The notes under the pieces are model-generated. The model made no database searches, was not told the DNA's origin, and saw only the letters and a list, made by a program, of their open reading frames with translations. Of a stretch of 64,000 bases of DNA, positions 45,630 to 54,404 are shown piece after piece. The DNA comes from Comamonas testosteroni (GTDB taxonomy: Bacteria; Pseudomonadota; Gammaproteobacteria; Burkholderiales; Burkholderiaceae_C), in contig NZ_KZ984448.1 of NCBI RefSeq assembly GCF_003569915.1, positions 62,001 through 126,000 on the forward strand. The letters are read 5' to 3'. Positions within the stretch are counted from its first letter, which is position 1. Every line of letters starts with the position of its first letter. The translations under genes were made by a program, and so were the position numbers.

Positions 45630-47600
45630 ATGGCAGTTAAACCGTCCAACGAATATTCCGAAGGCTCGATCCGTGTTCTCAAGGGTCTGGAGCCTGTCAA
45701 ACAGCGTCCTGGTATGTATACGCGTACCGATAACCCCCTGCACATCCTGCAGGAGGTGATCGACAACGCGGCCGACGAGGCGCTTGCCGGCTATGGCAAA
45801 AAGATCAAATTCACCATGCACGCCGATGGCTCGTACAGCGTGGAAGATGATGGTCGCGGCATTCCCTTTGGTCTGCACCCTGAAGAAAACGCTCCTGTGG
45901 TAGAGCTGGTCTTCACCCGTTTGCACGCAGGCGGCAAGTTCGACAAGGGCAATGGCGGGGCGTACAGCTTCTCCGGCGGTCTGCACGGCGTGGGCGTGTC
46001 GGTGACTAATGCACTGGCTACCCGCCTGGAAGTGCAGGTGCACCGCGACGGTCAGGTGGCCACGCTGGTGTTCTCGGGGGGCGATGTGATCGAGCCGCTG
46101 CAGGTGCGCGATCTGCAGGCTGGCGAGCGCAAGCATGGCACCACGGTGCGTGCCTGGCCCGATGCCAAATACTTTGAATCCTCGGCCCTGCCTATGGGCG
46201 AGCTGGTTCATCTGCTGCGCAGCAAGGCCGTGCTCATGCCCGGCGTGGCCGTCTCGCTGGTCAACGAAAAAACGCGCGACACCCAGACCTGGCAGTTCAA
46301 GGGCGGCCTGCGCGACTATCTGGCGCAAAGCCTGCATGGCGAGCCTGTCATCCCTTTGTTCGAGGGCGAGGGTTTTGCCGACAAGCACAACGACAACTTT
46401 GCCGAAGGCGAAGGCGCCGCCTGGTGCGTGGCCTTTACCGAGGAAGGTGCGCCACTGCGCGAAAGCTATGTGAACCTGATCCCCACCACGGCGGGCGGCA
46501 CGCATGACAGCGGCCTGCGCGATGGTCTGTTTCAGGCCGTCAAGGCGTTCATCGACATGCACTCGCTGCTGCCCAAGGGCGTCAAGCTCATGCCGGACGA
46601 TGTGTTCGCGCGCGCCAGCTATGTGCTCAACGCCAAGGTGCTGGACCCGCAGTTCCAGGGCCAGATCAAGGAGCGTCTGAACTCGCGCGATGCCGTGCGT
46701 CTGGTCTCCGGCTTTGCCCGCCCTGTGATGGAGCTGTGGCTCAACGAGCATGTGGAATGGGGCAAGAAGCTGGCCGAACTGGCCATCAAGGCTGCCCAGA
46801 CCCGCCAGAAGGCCGGTCAAAAAGTCGAAAAGCGCAAGGGCAGCGGTGTGGCCGTGTTGCCGGGCAAGCTGACCGATTGCGAGAGCAAGGACACCAGCGT
46901 CAACGAAGTGTTTCTGGTGGAAGGGGATTCTGCTGGCGGCAGCGCCAAGATGGGCCGCGACAAGGAAACCCAGGCCGTGCTGCCGCTGCGCGGCAAGGTG
47001 CTCAACACCTGGGAAGTGGACCGCGACCGCCTGTTTGCCAACAACGAAATTCACGATATTTCGGTGGCGATTGGCGTGGACCCGCATGGCCCCAATGACG
47101 AGCCGGATTTGTCCGGCCTGCGTTACGGCAAGATTTGTATCCTGTCGGATGCGGACGTGGATGGCTCCCACATCCAGGTTTTGCTGTTGACCCTGTTCTT
47201 CCGGCATTTCCCCAAGCTCATCGAGGCTGGTCATATCCACGTGGCGTTGCCACCGCTGTTCCGTGTGGATGTACCTGCGCGTGGCAAAAAGCCCGCCATC
47301 AAGGTTTATGCGCTGGACGCCGGCGAGCTGGACGCCATCCTCGAAAAATGCGCCAAGGATGGCGTGCCGCGCGAGAAATGCCAGGTCAGCCGCTTCAAGG
47401 GCCTGGGCGAGATGAATGCCGAGCAGTTGTGGGAAACCACGCTGAACCCCGACACGCGCCGCCTGCTGCCCGTGCAGTTCATGAATCTGGACTTTGCACA
47501 GGCCGAGGCCGTGGTCACCAAGCTCATGGGCAAGGGCGAGGCCGCCGCGCGCCGCGAGCTGATGGAGTTGCACGGCGACGCAGTGGAGCTAGATATTTGA
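45630..47600 (+). CDS. parE: DNA topoisomerase IV subunit B
   Basis: A 656-residue GHKL ATPase and TOPRIM subunit. ATP-site motifs are DNAADEALAGYG, DDGRGIPFG and SGGLHGVGVSVTNAL. TOPRIM motifs are VEGDSAGGSAK and SDADVDGSHIQ. The length and the lack of a GyrB-type insert mark ParE. Topoisomerase IV decatenates daughter chromosomes. ATG at 45630 is preferred over 45582 because MAVKPSNEYSEGSIRVLKGL is the usual family start. It forms a unit with the transglycosylase gene and parC downstream. Confidence 0.96.
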   Translation: MAVKPSNEYSEGSIRVLKGLEPVKQRPGMYTRTDNPLHILQEVIDNAADEALAGYGKKIKFTMHADGSYSVEDDGRGIPFGLHPEENAPVVELVFTRLHAGGKFDKGNGGAYSFSGGLHGVGVSVTNALATRLEVQVHRDGQVATLVFSGGDVIEPLQVRDLQAGERKHGTTVRAWPDAKYFESSALPMGELVHLLRSKAVLMPGVAVSLVNEKTRDTQTWQFKGGLRDYLAQSLHGEPVIPLFEGEGFADKHNDNFAEGEGAAWCVAFTEEGAPLRESYVNLIPTTAGGTHDSGLRDGLFQAVKAFIDMHSLLPKGVKLMPDDVFARASYVLNAKVLDPQFQGQIKERLNSRDAVRLVSGFARPVMELWLNEHVEWGKKLAELAIKAAQTRQKAGQKVEKRKGSGVAVLPGKLTDCESKDTSVNEVFLVEGDSAGGSAKMGRDKETQAVLPLRGKVLNTWEVDRDRLFANNEIHDISVAIGVDPHGPNDEPDLSGLRYGKICILSDADVDGSHIQVLLLTLFFRHFPKLIEAGHIHVALPPLFRVDVPARGKKPAIKVYALDAGELDAILEKCAKDGVPREKCQVSRFKGLGEMNAEQLWETTLNPDTRRLLPVQFMNLDFAQAEAVVTKLMGKGEAAARRELMELHGDAVELDI

Positions 47601-47666
47601 TAGCAGCCTGCCTATGTTCGGTAAAGACTACCGGGCATTCAGGGCTGAATTTCAGGAGTTGAAGCT

Positions 47667-48494
47667 ATGAAGAAACTGTTGAACACGCTGCCAGTTGCAA
47701 GCACCACGGTGCCTGCCGCTCGTCTGCGCTCAGCCGTGCTCAGACTGGCTTTGGCTGCTGCCGCCGTTTGCAGTGCGCCATTGGCGCATGCCGATCTCTG
47801 GGCCTATGTGGACGATCTGGGCACCACCCATTTCGCCGCTGATGCGCTCGATGACCGCTTCAAGCTCTACTTCAAGGGCGATGTCTATGACAGCCGCGAA
47901 GAAGGACTCAAGCCCGGGCAGGCATCTGCGGAAAAAGGCCTGAAGGCGCGCACGCGTACGGCGAGCTTCTTTGAAGTCTCGCCGCAGTACAAAAGCGTGC
48001 GCCCCCATCTGCAAAAAGCGGCCGAGAAAACCGGCGTGGACTATGACCTGCTCAAGGCCGTGATTGCCGTGGAGTCGGGCTTTGATGCGGGAGCCGTCTC
48101 ACCCAAAGGCGCTGTGGGGCTGATGCAACTGATGCCAGCCACCGCCGAGCGCTTTGGCGTCAGCTCCAGCCCCAAGCAGACGGTGCAGCAAAAGCTGGTC
48201 GATCCGGCGGTCAATATTCCTGCGGGTGCACGCTATCTCAGCTATCTCATGGGTCTGTTCCCGGGGCGGCTGGATCTGGTGCTGGCGGCCTATAACGCGG
48301 GCGAAGGGGCGGTCAGAAAAGCGGGGCAGGCGATTCCCCCGTTTGAAGAAACCCGCAAATACGTCAAGGCCGTCACTGGAATCTATGAGCAGCTGCAGTC
48401 GGTCAAGCTACCGGCCAGAGGCCGCAGCAGTGCGGTTGCAGACAGCATCAGTGCAGGGCGCGTGCGCATGACACTTCCCGGCGTGACCGAATGA
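47667..48494 (+). CDS. Secreted lytic transglycosylase (SLT domain)
   Basis: A 275-residue periplasmic enzyme. A long signal peptide is cleaved near AHADLW, a short DUF4124-like segment (LWAYVDDLGTTHFAADALDD) follows, then the SLT domain (about 115-240) with catalytic Glu in IAVESGFDAGAVSPKGAVGL, the GLMQLMP motif and the LAAYNAGEGAVRK motif. It cleaves peptidoglycan, forming 1,6-anhydromuramic ends. It sits between parE and parC in the same direction, an arrangement common in Burkholderiales. AGGAG precedes the ATG. Confidence 0.94.
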   Translation: MKKLLNTLPVASTTVPAARLRSAVLRLALAAAAVCSAPLAHADLWAYVDDLGTTHFAADALDDRFKLYFKGDVYDSREEGLKPGQASAEKGLKARTRTASFFEVSPQYKSVRPHLQKAAEKTGVDYDLLKAVIAVESGFDAGAVSPKGAVGLMQLMPATAERFGVSSSPKQTVQQKLVDPAVNIPAGARYLSYLMGLFPGRLDLVLAAYNAGEGAVRKAGQAIPPFEETRKYVKAVTGIYEQLQSVKLPARGRSSAVADSISAGRVRMTLPGVTE

Positions 48495-48576
48495 GGCCGG
48501 GCCTTTGCCGTGTTGGGCGCAGGGAGCGCCGTGGCAAAGGCTTTGCATTACAAGAATTTGAAATCAGCAATTTTTC

Positions 48577-50967
48577 ATGAGCGATCAGAGCACTTTGGAT
48601 TTGGCCGGACAGGCCTCGGGCGACGCATTGGATCTGGGGCAATATGCCCAGCGCGCCTATCTTGAATATGCACTGTCGGTGGTCAAGGGGCGTGCCCTTC
48701 CCGATGTCAGCGATGGCCTGAAACCTGTGCAGCGCCGCATTCTCTATGCGATGGACCGCATGGGTCTGAGCTATGGCGGAGCCAACGGCAACACGGCGGC
48801 CAAGCCCGTCAAGAGCGCGCGCGTGGTCGGTGATGTGCTGGGCCGCTTTCACCCGCATGGTGACCAGTCCGCCTACGACGCACTGGTGCGCATGGCGCAG
48901 GACTTCAACCAGCGCTATCCGCTGGTGGACGGCCAGGGCAACTTCGGCAGCCGCGACGGCGATGGCGCTGCGGCCATGCGTTACACCGAAGCGCGTTTGT
49001 CCAAGATCACCAGCCTGCTGCTCGACGAAATTGACATGGGCACGGTGGACTTTGTGCCCAATTACGACGGCAGCACCGAGGAGCCCCGGCAGTTGCCAGC
49101 CCGCCTGCCGTTTTCGCTGCTCAATGGTGCCAGCGGTATTGCCGTGGGCCTGGCCACTGAAATTCCCAGCCACAACCTGCCCGAAGTCGCGGCAGCCTGT
49201 GTGGCGCTGATCAAAAAGCCCCATCTGCCCGAAGAAGAACTGCTGGCGCTGATTCCCGGCCCCGACTATCCGGGCGGGGGGCAGATCATCTCGTCCAGCA
49301 GCGATATTGCCGATGCCTATCGCACGGGACGTGGCAGCCTCAAGGTGCGCGCGCGCTGGAAGATCGAGGAGCTGGCACGCGGTCAGTGGCAGATGGTGGT
49401 GACCGAACTGCCCCCGGGTGTTTCCGCGCAGAAGGTGCTCGAAGAGATCGAGGACATCACCAACCCCAAGGTCAAGACGGGCAAGAAGGCGCTGACGCAG
49501 GAGCAGACCCAGCTCAAGGCCAGCATGCTGGCCGTGCTCGATGGCGTGCGCGACGAGTCCAGCAAGGACGCGCCGGTGCGTATCGTCTTTGAGCCCAAGA
49601 CCGGCAAGGTTCCGCAGGCCGAGCTGATTACAGCGCTGCTGGCCCACACCAGCCTGGAGTCGTCCAGCTCCATCAACCTGACCAGCATTGGTCTGGATGG
49701 CCGCCCGGTGCAGAAGTCGCTGCGCCAGATGCTGGAAGAGTGGATCAGCTTCCGCTTTGCCACCGTCACGCGTCGCAGCCAGCATCGCCTGGCCAAGGTG
49801 CTGGACCGCATCCATATTCTGGAAGGTCGTCAGGCCGTTCTGCTCAATATCGACAAGGTCATTGCCATCATCCGCGCCAGCGATGAGCCCAAGCAGGCCT
49901 TGATCGACGAGTTCAACCTGTCCGAGCGTCAGGCCGAGGACATTCTGGAAATTCGCCTGCGTCAATTGGCGCGCCTTGAAGCGATCAAGATCGAACAGGA
50001 GCTCAAGGAACTGCGCTCCGAGCAGGGCAAGCTCGAAGACATTCTGGGCAGTGAATCCACGCTGCGCCGCCTGATCTGCAAGGAAATCGAAGCCGATGCC
50101 AAGACCTTTGGCGATGCGCGCCGCACATTGATCCACGAAGAAAAGAAAGTCGTGGCCGAGGTCAAGGTGGTGGATGAACCGGCCACCGTCATCATTTCCG
50201 AAAAGGGCTGGGTGCGCACGCGCCACGGCCATGGCGTGGAGGCTGGCACGCCGAGCTTCAAGGCCGGCGATAGCCTGTACGGCACGTTTGAATGCCGCAC
50301 GGTGGACCAGTTGCTGGCCTTTGGCAGCAACGGCCGGGTGTACTCCGTGCCCGTGTCTGCCTTGCCGGGCGGGCGTGGCGATGGCCAGCCTGTGACCACG
50401 CTGATCGAGCTGGAAGCGGGCACGCAGCTGCTGTATTACTTTGCCGGAGCCGAGAGCACGCAATTGCTGCTGTCCGGCTCGGGAGCCTACGGCTTCACGG
50501 CCACGGTGGGCGACATGGTCTCGCGCCAGAAGGCGGGCAAGGCCTTTGTCACGCTGGGCGAGGGCGAGACACTGTGCACGCCTTCTGTCGTGCATGGAGT
50601 GCCCATGAATGCGCGTGCCGAGTTTGTCGAAGGCGGCGAGCAGGGCGCGGGTTTGCTGGACGCTGCAAGCCATGTGATCTGCGCATCGACCGGTGGCCGC
50701 ATTCTGACTTTCGAGATCAGCGAACTCAAGGCCATGCCCAAGGGTGGCCGTGGCCTCATGCTCATCAGCCTGGAAGACAAGGATACGTTGGCAGGCGCCG
50801 CCGCCTATACGCGCAGCATCCGTCTGGACGGCGTGGGCCGTGGTGGCAAGGCCAGGAGCGAGACACTGGAGATTCGCAGCCTCAACAACGCACGCGGCAA
50901 CCGCGGGCGCAAGGGCAAGGCGGCGGACCTGGGCTTCAAGCCACAGACGGTGACCCGCGTGGAATAA
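48577..50967 (+). CDS. parC: DNA topoisomerase IV subunit A
   Basis: A 796-residue ParC. The N-terminal breakage-reunion domain contains [20 protein letters not shown], the quinolone-resistance region [19 protein letters not shown] and the catalytic Tyr in [13 protein letters not shown] coiled-coil tower and a C-terminal beta-pinwheel follow (about 500-790). With ParE it forms topoisomerase IV. In the quinolone-determining region the Asp/Ser pair reads GDQSAYD, a non-Ser residue (Gln) at the position often occupied by Ser in enterobacteria; this is natural variation in many lineages. Confidence 0.96.
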   Translation: MSDQSTLDLAGQASGDALDLGQYAQRAYLEYALSVVKGRALPDVSDGLKPVQRRILYAMDRMGLSYGGANGNTAAKPVKSARVVGDVLGRFHPHGDQSAYDALVRMAQDFNQRYPLVDGQGNFGSRDGDGAAAMRYTEARLSKITSLLLDEIDMGTVDFVPNYDGSTEEPRQLPARLPFSLLNGASGIAVGLATEIPSHNLPEVAAACVALIKKPHLPEEELLALIPGPDYPGGGQIISSSSDIADAYRTGRGSLKVRARWKIEELARGQWQMVVTELPPGVSAQKVLEEIEDITNPKVKTGKKALTQEQTQLKASMLAVLDGVRDESSKDAPVRIVFEPKTGKVPQAELITALLAHTSLESSSSINLTSIGLDGRPVQKSLRQMLEEWISFRFATVTRRSQHRLAKVLDRIHILEGRQAVLLNIDKVIAIIRASDEPKQALIDEFNLSERQAEDILEIRLRQLARLEAIKIEQELKELRSEQGKLEDILGSESTLRRLICKEIEADAKTFGDARRTLIHEEKKVVAEVKVVDEPATVIISEKGWVRTRHGHGVEAGTPSFKAGDSLYGTFECRTVDQLLAFGSNGRVYSVPVSALPGGRGDGQPVTTLIELEAGTQLLYYFAGAESTQLLLSGSGAYGFTATVGDMVSRQKAGKAFVTLGEGETLCTPSVVHGVPMNARAEFVEGGEQGAGLLDAASHVICASTGGRILTFEISELKAMPKGGRGLMLISLEDKDTLAGAAAYTRSIRLDGVGRGGKARSETLEIRSLNNARGNRGRKGKAADLGFKPQTVTRVE

Positions 50968-50988
50968 ACCAACAGCCTGCCCCGTCTG

Positions 50989-51023
50989 AAGCCGCGCTGG
51001 ATTGATTCTGGCGCGGCTTTTTT
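50989..51023 (+). terminator. Terminator after parC
   Basis: AAGCCGCGC, loop TGGATTGATTCTG, GCGCGGCTTTTTT, 22 nt beyond the stop codon. Confidence 0.92.
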
Positions 51024-51144
51024 CATGGTTGCCCCTCATGCGTTGTTTGATGGGACGCAATGTTTAAAGGGAATATCCGGCTGCCGCAGTCATTTCAAAT
51101 CAGATACCTTTTGTTTCATTCATGGATTGAGGAGCAAAGGTTTT

Positions 51145-52812
51145 ATGCAGCGACTTCGGATGGCACACAAGCTGTGGGCGGCGGTGATCTTGCTGGTGCT
51201 GGCTTTGATGGCAGTGGTGGGATTTTCTGCCTACCGCTCGGCCAAGACGCAGGCCATCTCGGATGCGGCAGCGCTGGAAACACGAAACCGCGTGGAGTTG
51301 GCGATTGAATGGATGGGACTGACCGAGACCAATGGCGCACGCACGCTGGGCGTGATTCTCAGCTCGGACCTGACTGTGGAAGACGCTTTCAAGGGCACGA
51401 TCGAAGGCACATCGGCCCAGATCACCCAGGTGCAAAAGCGCATTGAAGCCCTGCATCTGACCGAGGCGGACAAGGCCCAGATGCAAAAGATTGCAGCAGC
51501 GCGCACCGCCATGATTGCAATACGCAACCAGGCCAGCCAGCTCAAGCAATCCGGTCAGTTCATGGAAGGCGTGGCGCTGGCGGACAAGGCCTATAAGCCT
51601 GCGCTGTCCGCCTATCTGCAGACCTTGAAAGACTTTGTGCAGCAGCAAAAACTGCATGCCGAGGAAAGCCAGAAAGCCATGGCCAGCTTGCGCATGGATA
51701 CCGTGAAATTGGCTGGAGTCGCCGTATTTGTTTTGCTGCTTGCTATCGCCGCAGGAGCATACGGGCTGATTCGCAGCATGCAGGTTCCGCTTCAGCAGGC
51801 ACAGGAAATTGCCGAACGCATCGCCCAGGGGGATCTGACCGTGGGCGCCAAGGTCACGCGTGGCGATGAGTTTGGCGACTTGCTGCGCACCCAGCAGGCC
51901 ATGTGTGAGTCGCTCAACGAGATGGTGGCCCGCGTGCGCCACAGCGCTGACAGTATTGCCACGGCCAGTGCGCAGATTGCGGGCGGCAATCAGGACCTGT
52001 CGGCGCGCACGGAGCAGACTTCCAGCAATCTGCAAGAAACGGCTGCCGCCATGGAAGAGTTCACCAGCACCATCCAGCACAGTGCCAGCAGTGCAGGTCA
52101 GGCGCGTGAAACCGCAACCGCCGCCGCAGGGCTGGCCCGCCGTGGCGGCGAAGTGGTGGGCTCCATGGTGGTGACTATGGATGAGATTCGCCACAGCAGC
52201 CAGAAGATTGGCGACATCATTGGCGTGATTGACAGCATTGCATTTCAGACCAATATCCTGGCGCTCAATGCGGCGGTGGAAGCAGCCCGCGCGGGTGAGC
52301 AGGGGCGCGGCTTTGCCGTGGTGGCCAGCGAGGTGCGCTCCCTGGCCCAGCGCAGCGGTGACGCGGCCAAGGAAATCCGCGCCTTGATCGGCGCTTCGGA
52401 AGAGCGCGTGCAAAACGGCACCCGTCTGGTGCGTGATGTGGGTGCATCCATGGACGAGATCGTCAAATCGGTGCAAAGCGCCAGCACCATGATTGCCGAG
52501 GTGACGGAAGCCTCGGTGCAGCAAAGCGCAGGCGTGACCCAGGTCAATCAGGCCATAGGCCAGCTTGACCAGATGACGCAGCAGAATGCGGCCCTGGTCG
52601 AAGAGTCTGCCGCTGCGGCGCAAAGCCTGCGTGAGCAGGCCCAGCAACTGACGCAGACCGTGGGCATGTTCCGCATGGATGATGCCTGGGCCATGAGACA
52701 GCATGGGCAGAGTGCTTCATCTTTTGCAGCAGCTAGCGTTCCGGCGGTCAGGGCCGAGGTCAAAGCTGCCATGCCCGCACCGCGTCAGGCAGCATTGCTG
52801 CAGGAGGCGTGA
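51145..52812 (+). CDS. Methyl-accepting chemotaxis protein
   Basis: A 555-residue chemoreceptor. Transmembrane helix 1 is at about 8-28 (LWAAVILLVLALMAVVGFSA), a four-helix-bundle periplasmic sensor (4HB_MCP) lies at about 30-185, TM2 at about 192-212, HAMP at about 213-265, and the signalling domain follows with the conserved hairpin tip AFQTNILALNAAVEAARAGE near 375. No C-terminal CheR-binding pentapeptide is evident. The ATG at 51145 has GAGGAG 10 nt upstream; an in-frame ATG at 51025 would read through the parC terminator. Ligand unknown. It stands alone. Confidence 0.94.
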   Translation: MQRLRMAHKLWAAVILLVLALMAVVGFSAYRSAKTQAISDAAALETRNRVELAIEWMGLTETNGARTLGVILSSDLTVEDAFKGTIEGTSAQITQVQKRIEALHLTEADKAQMQKIAAARTAMIAIRNQASQLKQSGQFMEGVALADKAYKPALSAYLQTLKDFVQQQKLHAEESQKAMASLRMDTVKLAGVAVFVLLLAIAAGAYGLIRSMQVPLQQAQEIAERIAQGDLTVGAKVTRGDEFGDLLRTQQAMCESLNEMVARVRHSADSIATASAQIAGGNQDLSARTEQTSSNLQETAAAMEEFTSTIQHSASSAGQARETATAAAGLARRGGEVVGSMVVTMDEIRHSSQKIGDIIGVIDSIAFQTNILALNAAVEAARAGEQGRGFAVVASEVRSLAQRSGDAAKEIRALIGASEERVQNGTRLVRDVGASMDEIVKSVQSASTMIAEVTEASVQQSAGVTQVNQAIGQLDQMTQQNAALVEESAAAAQSLREQAQQLTQTVGMFRMDDAWAMRQHGQSASSFAAASVPAVRAEVKAAMPAPRQAALLQEA

Positions 52813-53697
52813 TCAGCCGGCCACCGGCACGGCCGCAAAAGTCTGCGCCGGGTGGTTGATCTGATCGCGGCTGGCAACCAAGGGCAGGTCGCGCTGCCCC
52901 GATTCGGTGCGTGACACCAGTGCATAAAGCGTGCTGACTGCGCTGGAAACAGCATCGGGCACGCTGCGGCCCTGAATCAAATGGCCCAGCAGCACGGCCG
53001 AGAACACATCGCCCATGCCATTGGGCAGCGGTTGCAGGTCCACATAAGGCGTTTGCACCAGCCAGGCGCTGTCGGCCGTTACGGCCAGCGTGGCCAGTTG
53101 GTCGGCGGGCAGGTCGCTGGTGCGCAGGCTGGTAATGGCAATCAGCGCGGTCTTGCTGTCATGCATGTGCGCCAGCATGCCGCGCGCGGCGGTGATGGCG
53201 GCATCCACCGTGGTCAGCGGTTGTCCGCCGCACAGCAGTTCAAACTCATAGTGATTGGGCGTGATGACGCTGGCCTGCGACAAGGCGCGCTTGCGTAGAA
53301 AGTCCGGGATGCCGGGGCGCACAAACAGGCCGCGCCCCACATCGCCCATCACGGGGTCGCACAGGTAATGGGCTTTGGGGTGGGCAGCGCGCACTTCCTG
53401 CACGGCAGACAGAATCACCTCGCCTACACCCGCATCGCCCAGATAGCCCGAGAGCACCGCCGTGCAGCGCGCCAGCACGCCGCGTGCGCGCAGGCCGTCC
53501 AGCACGTCCTGCACATGGGCGGGGGGGAAGACCTGGCCTTTGAATTCGCCATAACCCGTGTGGTTGGAGAACTGCACGGTATGGATGGCCACAGGCTCGA
53601 TGCCCAGCAGCTGCAGCGGCAGCATGGCCGCGTCATTGCCCACATGGCCGTAGGCGACATGGGACTGGATGCTGAGCACAAGAGGGGGAGTTGTCAT
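52813..53697 (-). CDS. pdxY: Pyridoxal kinase
   Basis: A 294-residue ribokinase-family enzyme phosphorylating pyridoxal in the B6 salvage pathway. Family elements are LSIQSHVAYGHVGNDAAMLP at the N-terminus, CDPVMGDVGRG, VITPNHYEFELL and the ATP/anion-hole motif LPNGMGDVFSAVLL near 225. PdxY is favoured over PdxK by the HVAYGHVGN start. Convergent with the chemoreceptor gene (the stop codons abut). Confidence 0.93.
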   Translation of the reverse strand: MTTPPLVLSIQSHVAYGHVGNDAAMLPLQLLGIEPVAIHTVQFSNHTGYGEFKGQVFPPAHVQDVLDGLRARGVLARCTAVLSGYLGDAGVGEVILSAVQEVRAAHPKAHYLCDPVMGDVGRGLFVRPGIPDFLRKRALSQASVITPNHYEFELLCGGQPLTTVDAAITAARGMLAHMHDSKTALIAITSLRTSDLPADQLATLAVTADSAWLVQTPYVDLQPLPNGMGDVFSAVLLGHLIQGRSVPDAVSSAVSTLYALVSRTESGQRDLPLVASRDQINHPAQTFAAVPVAG

Positions 53698-53749
53698 GAC
53701 AATGCTTTCAAGCGGGCGATCAAATGGAACTACCCCGAGTTTGGCCCTG

Positions 53750-54211
53750 TCAGTCGGCCAGTTCTGCGATCAGCTCGATTTCCACACAGCAGCCCAGGGG
53801 GATCTGCGCCACGCCAAACGCGCTGCGGGCGTGCTTGCCGGCTTCGCCAAACACTTCGCCCAGCAATTCGCTGCAGCCATTGGTGACCAGATGTTGCTCG
53901 GTATAGCTGGTGCTGGAGTTGACCAGGCTCATCACCTTGACGATGCGTTTGACGCGGCCCAGATCGCCGCCGCAGGCATGCTGCAGCGTGCCCATCAGGT
54001 CAATCGCCACGGCGCGTGCCGCCAGCTTGCCTTCTTCGGTCGTCAGGTTCTCGCCCAGCTTGCCCACCCAGGGCTGGCCATTCTTTTTGGCGATATGGCC
54101 GCTCAGGAAGACCAGATTGCCGGTCTGCATATAGGGCAGATAGGCGGCAGCGGGCAGGGCCACTTCGGGCAGGGTGATGTTCAGGGCTTTGAGTTTGTCG
54201 TTGACGCTCAT
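53750..54211 (-). CDS. RidA/YjgF family protein
   Basis: A 153-residue member of the RidA superfamily of the longer YjgH-like type. Key stretches are LPYMQTGNLVFLSGHIAKKN, LGENLTTEEGKLAARAVAID and the late RSAFGVAQIPLGCCVEIELI. RidA proper hydrolyses reactive enamine/imine intermediates, using a conserved Arg in the RSAFG stretch, which is present. ATG at 54211 is chosen over 54259 because the family starts near here. It precedes pdxY by 52 bp, so the pair may be co-transcribed; both relate to PLP chemistry. Confidence 0.88.
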   Translation of the reverse strand: MSVNDKLKALNITLPEVALPAAAYLPYMQTGNLVFLSGHIAKKNGQPWVGKLGENLTTEEGKLAARAVAIDLMGTLQHACGGDLGRVKRIVKVMSLVNSSTSYTEQHLVTNGCSELLGEVFGEAGKHARSAFGVAQIPLGCCVEIELIAELAD

Positions 54212-54289
54212 GACGCGGACTCCGAAAGTGCGAGGAATAAAGAGCAGCGAGTGTGACACAGCTGCCGCAGGCTGAAAATTTGAAGTCTC

Positions 54290-54340
54290 AAATTGATAGC
54301 TGATAGCCTATATTGAATAAGGACTAGAGGCTGTTTTGAT
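54290..54340 (+). repeat. Family B AT-rich repeat, reference copy
   Basis: AAATTGATAGCTGATAGCCT, then ATATTGAATAAGGACTAGAG and GCTGTTTTGA. It lies between the divergent RidA and comEC genes and is the clearest copy; the other copies are described relative to it. Confidence 0.85.
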
Positions 54341-54404
54341 CTGAAATGATGGGGCAGGGATAGTCGCAATCTGCACAGCGGGCGCTCACCTCTAGCATGG
54401 CGTG

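Noticed and set aside
45615-47573. A 652-codon open frame opposite parE, and similar long antisense frames opposite parC, enolase and pyrG
   Set aside because: These are antisense shadows of GC-rich genes: His/Gln/Arg-rich, without domains, and fully covered by clear genes on the other strand.
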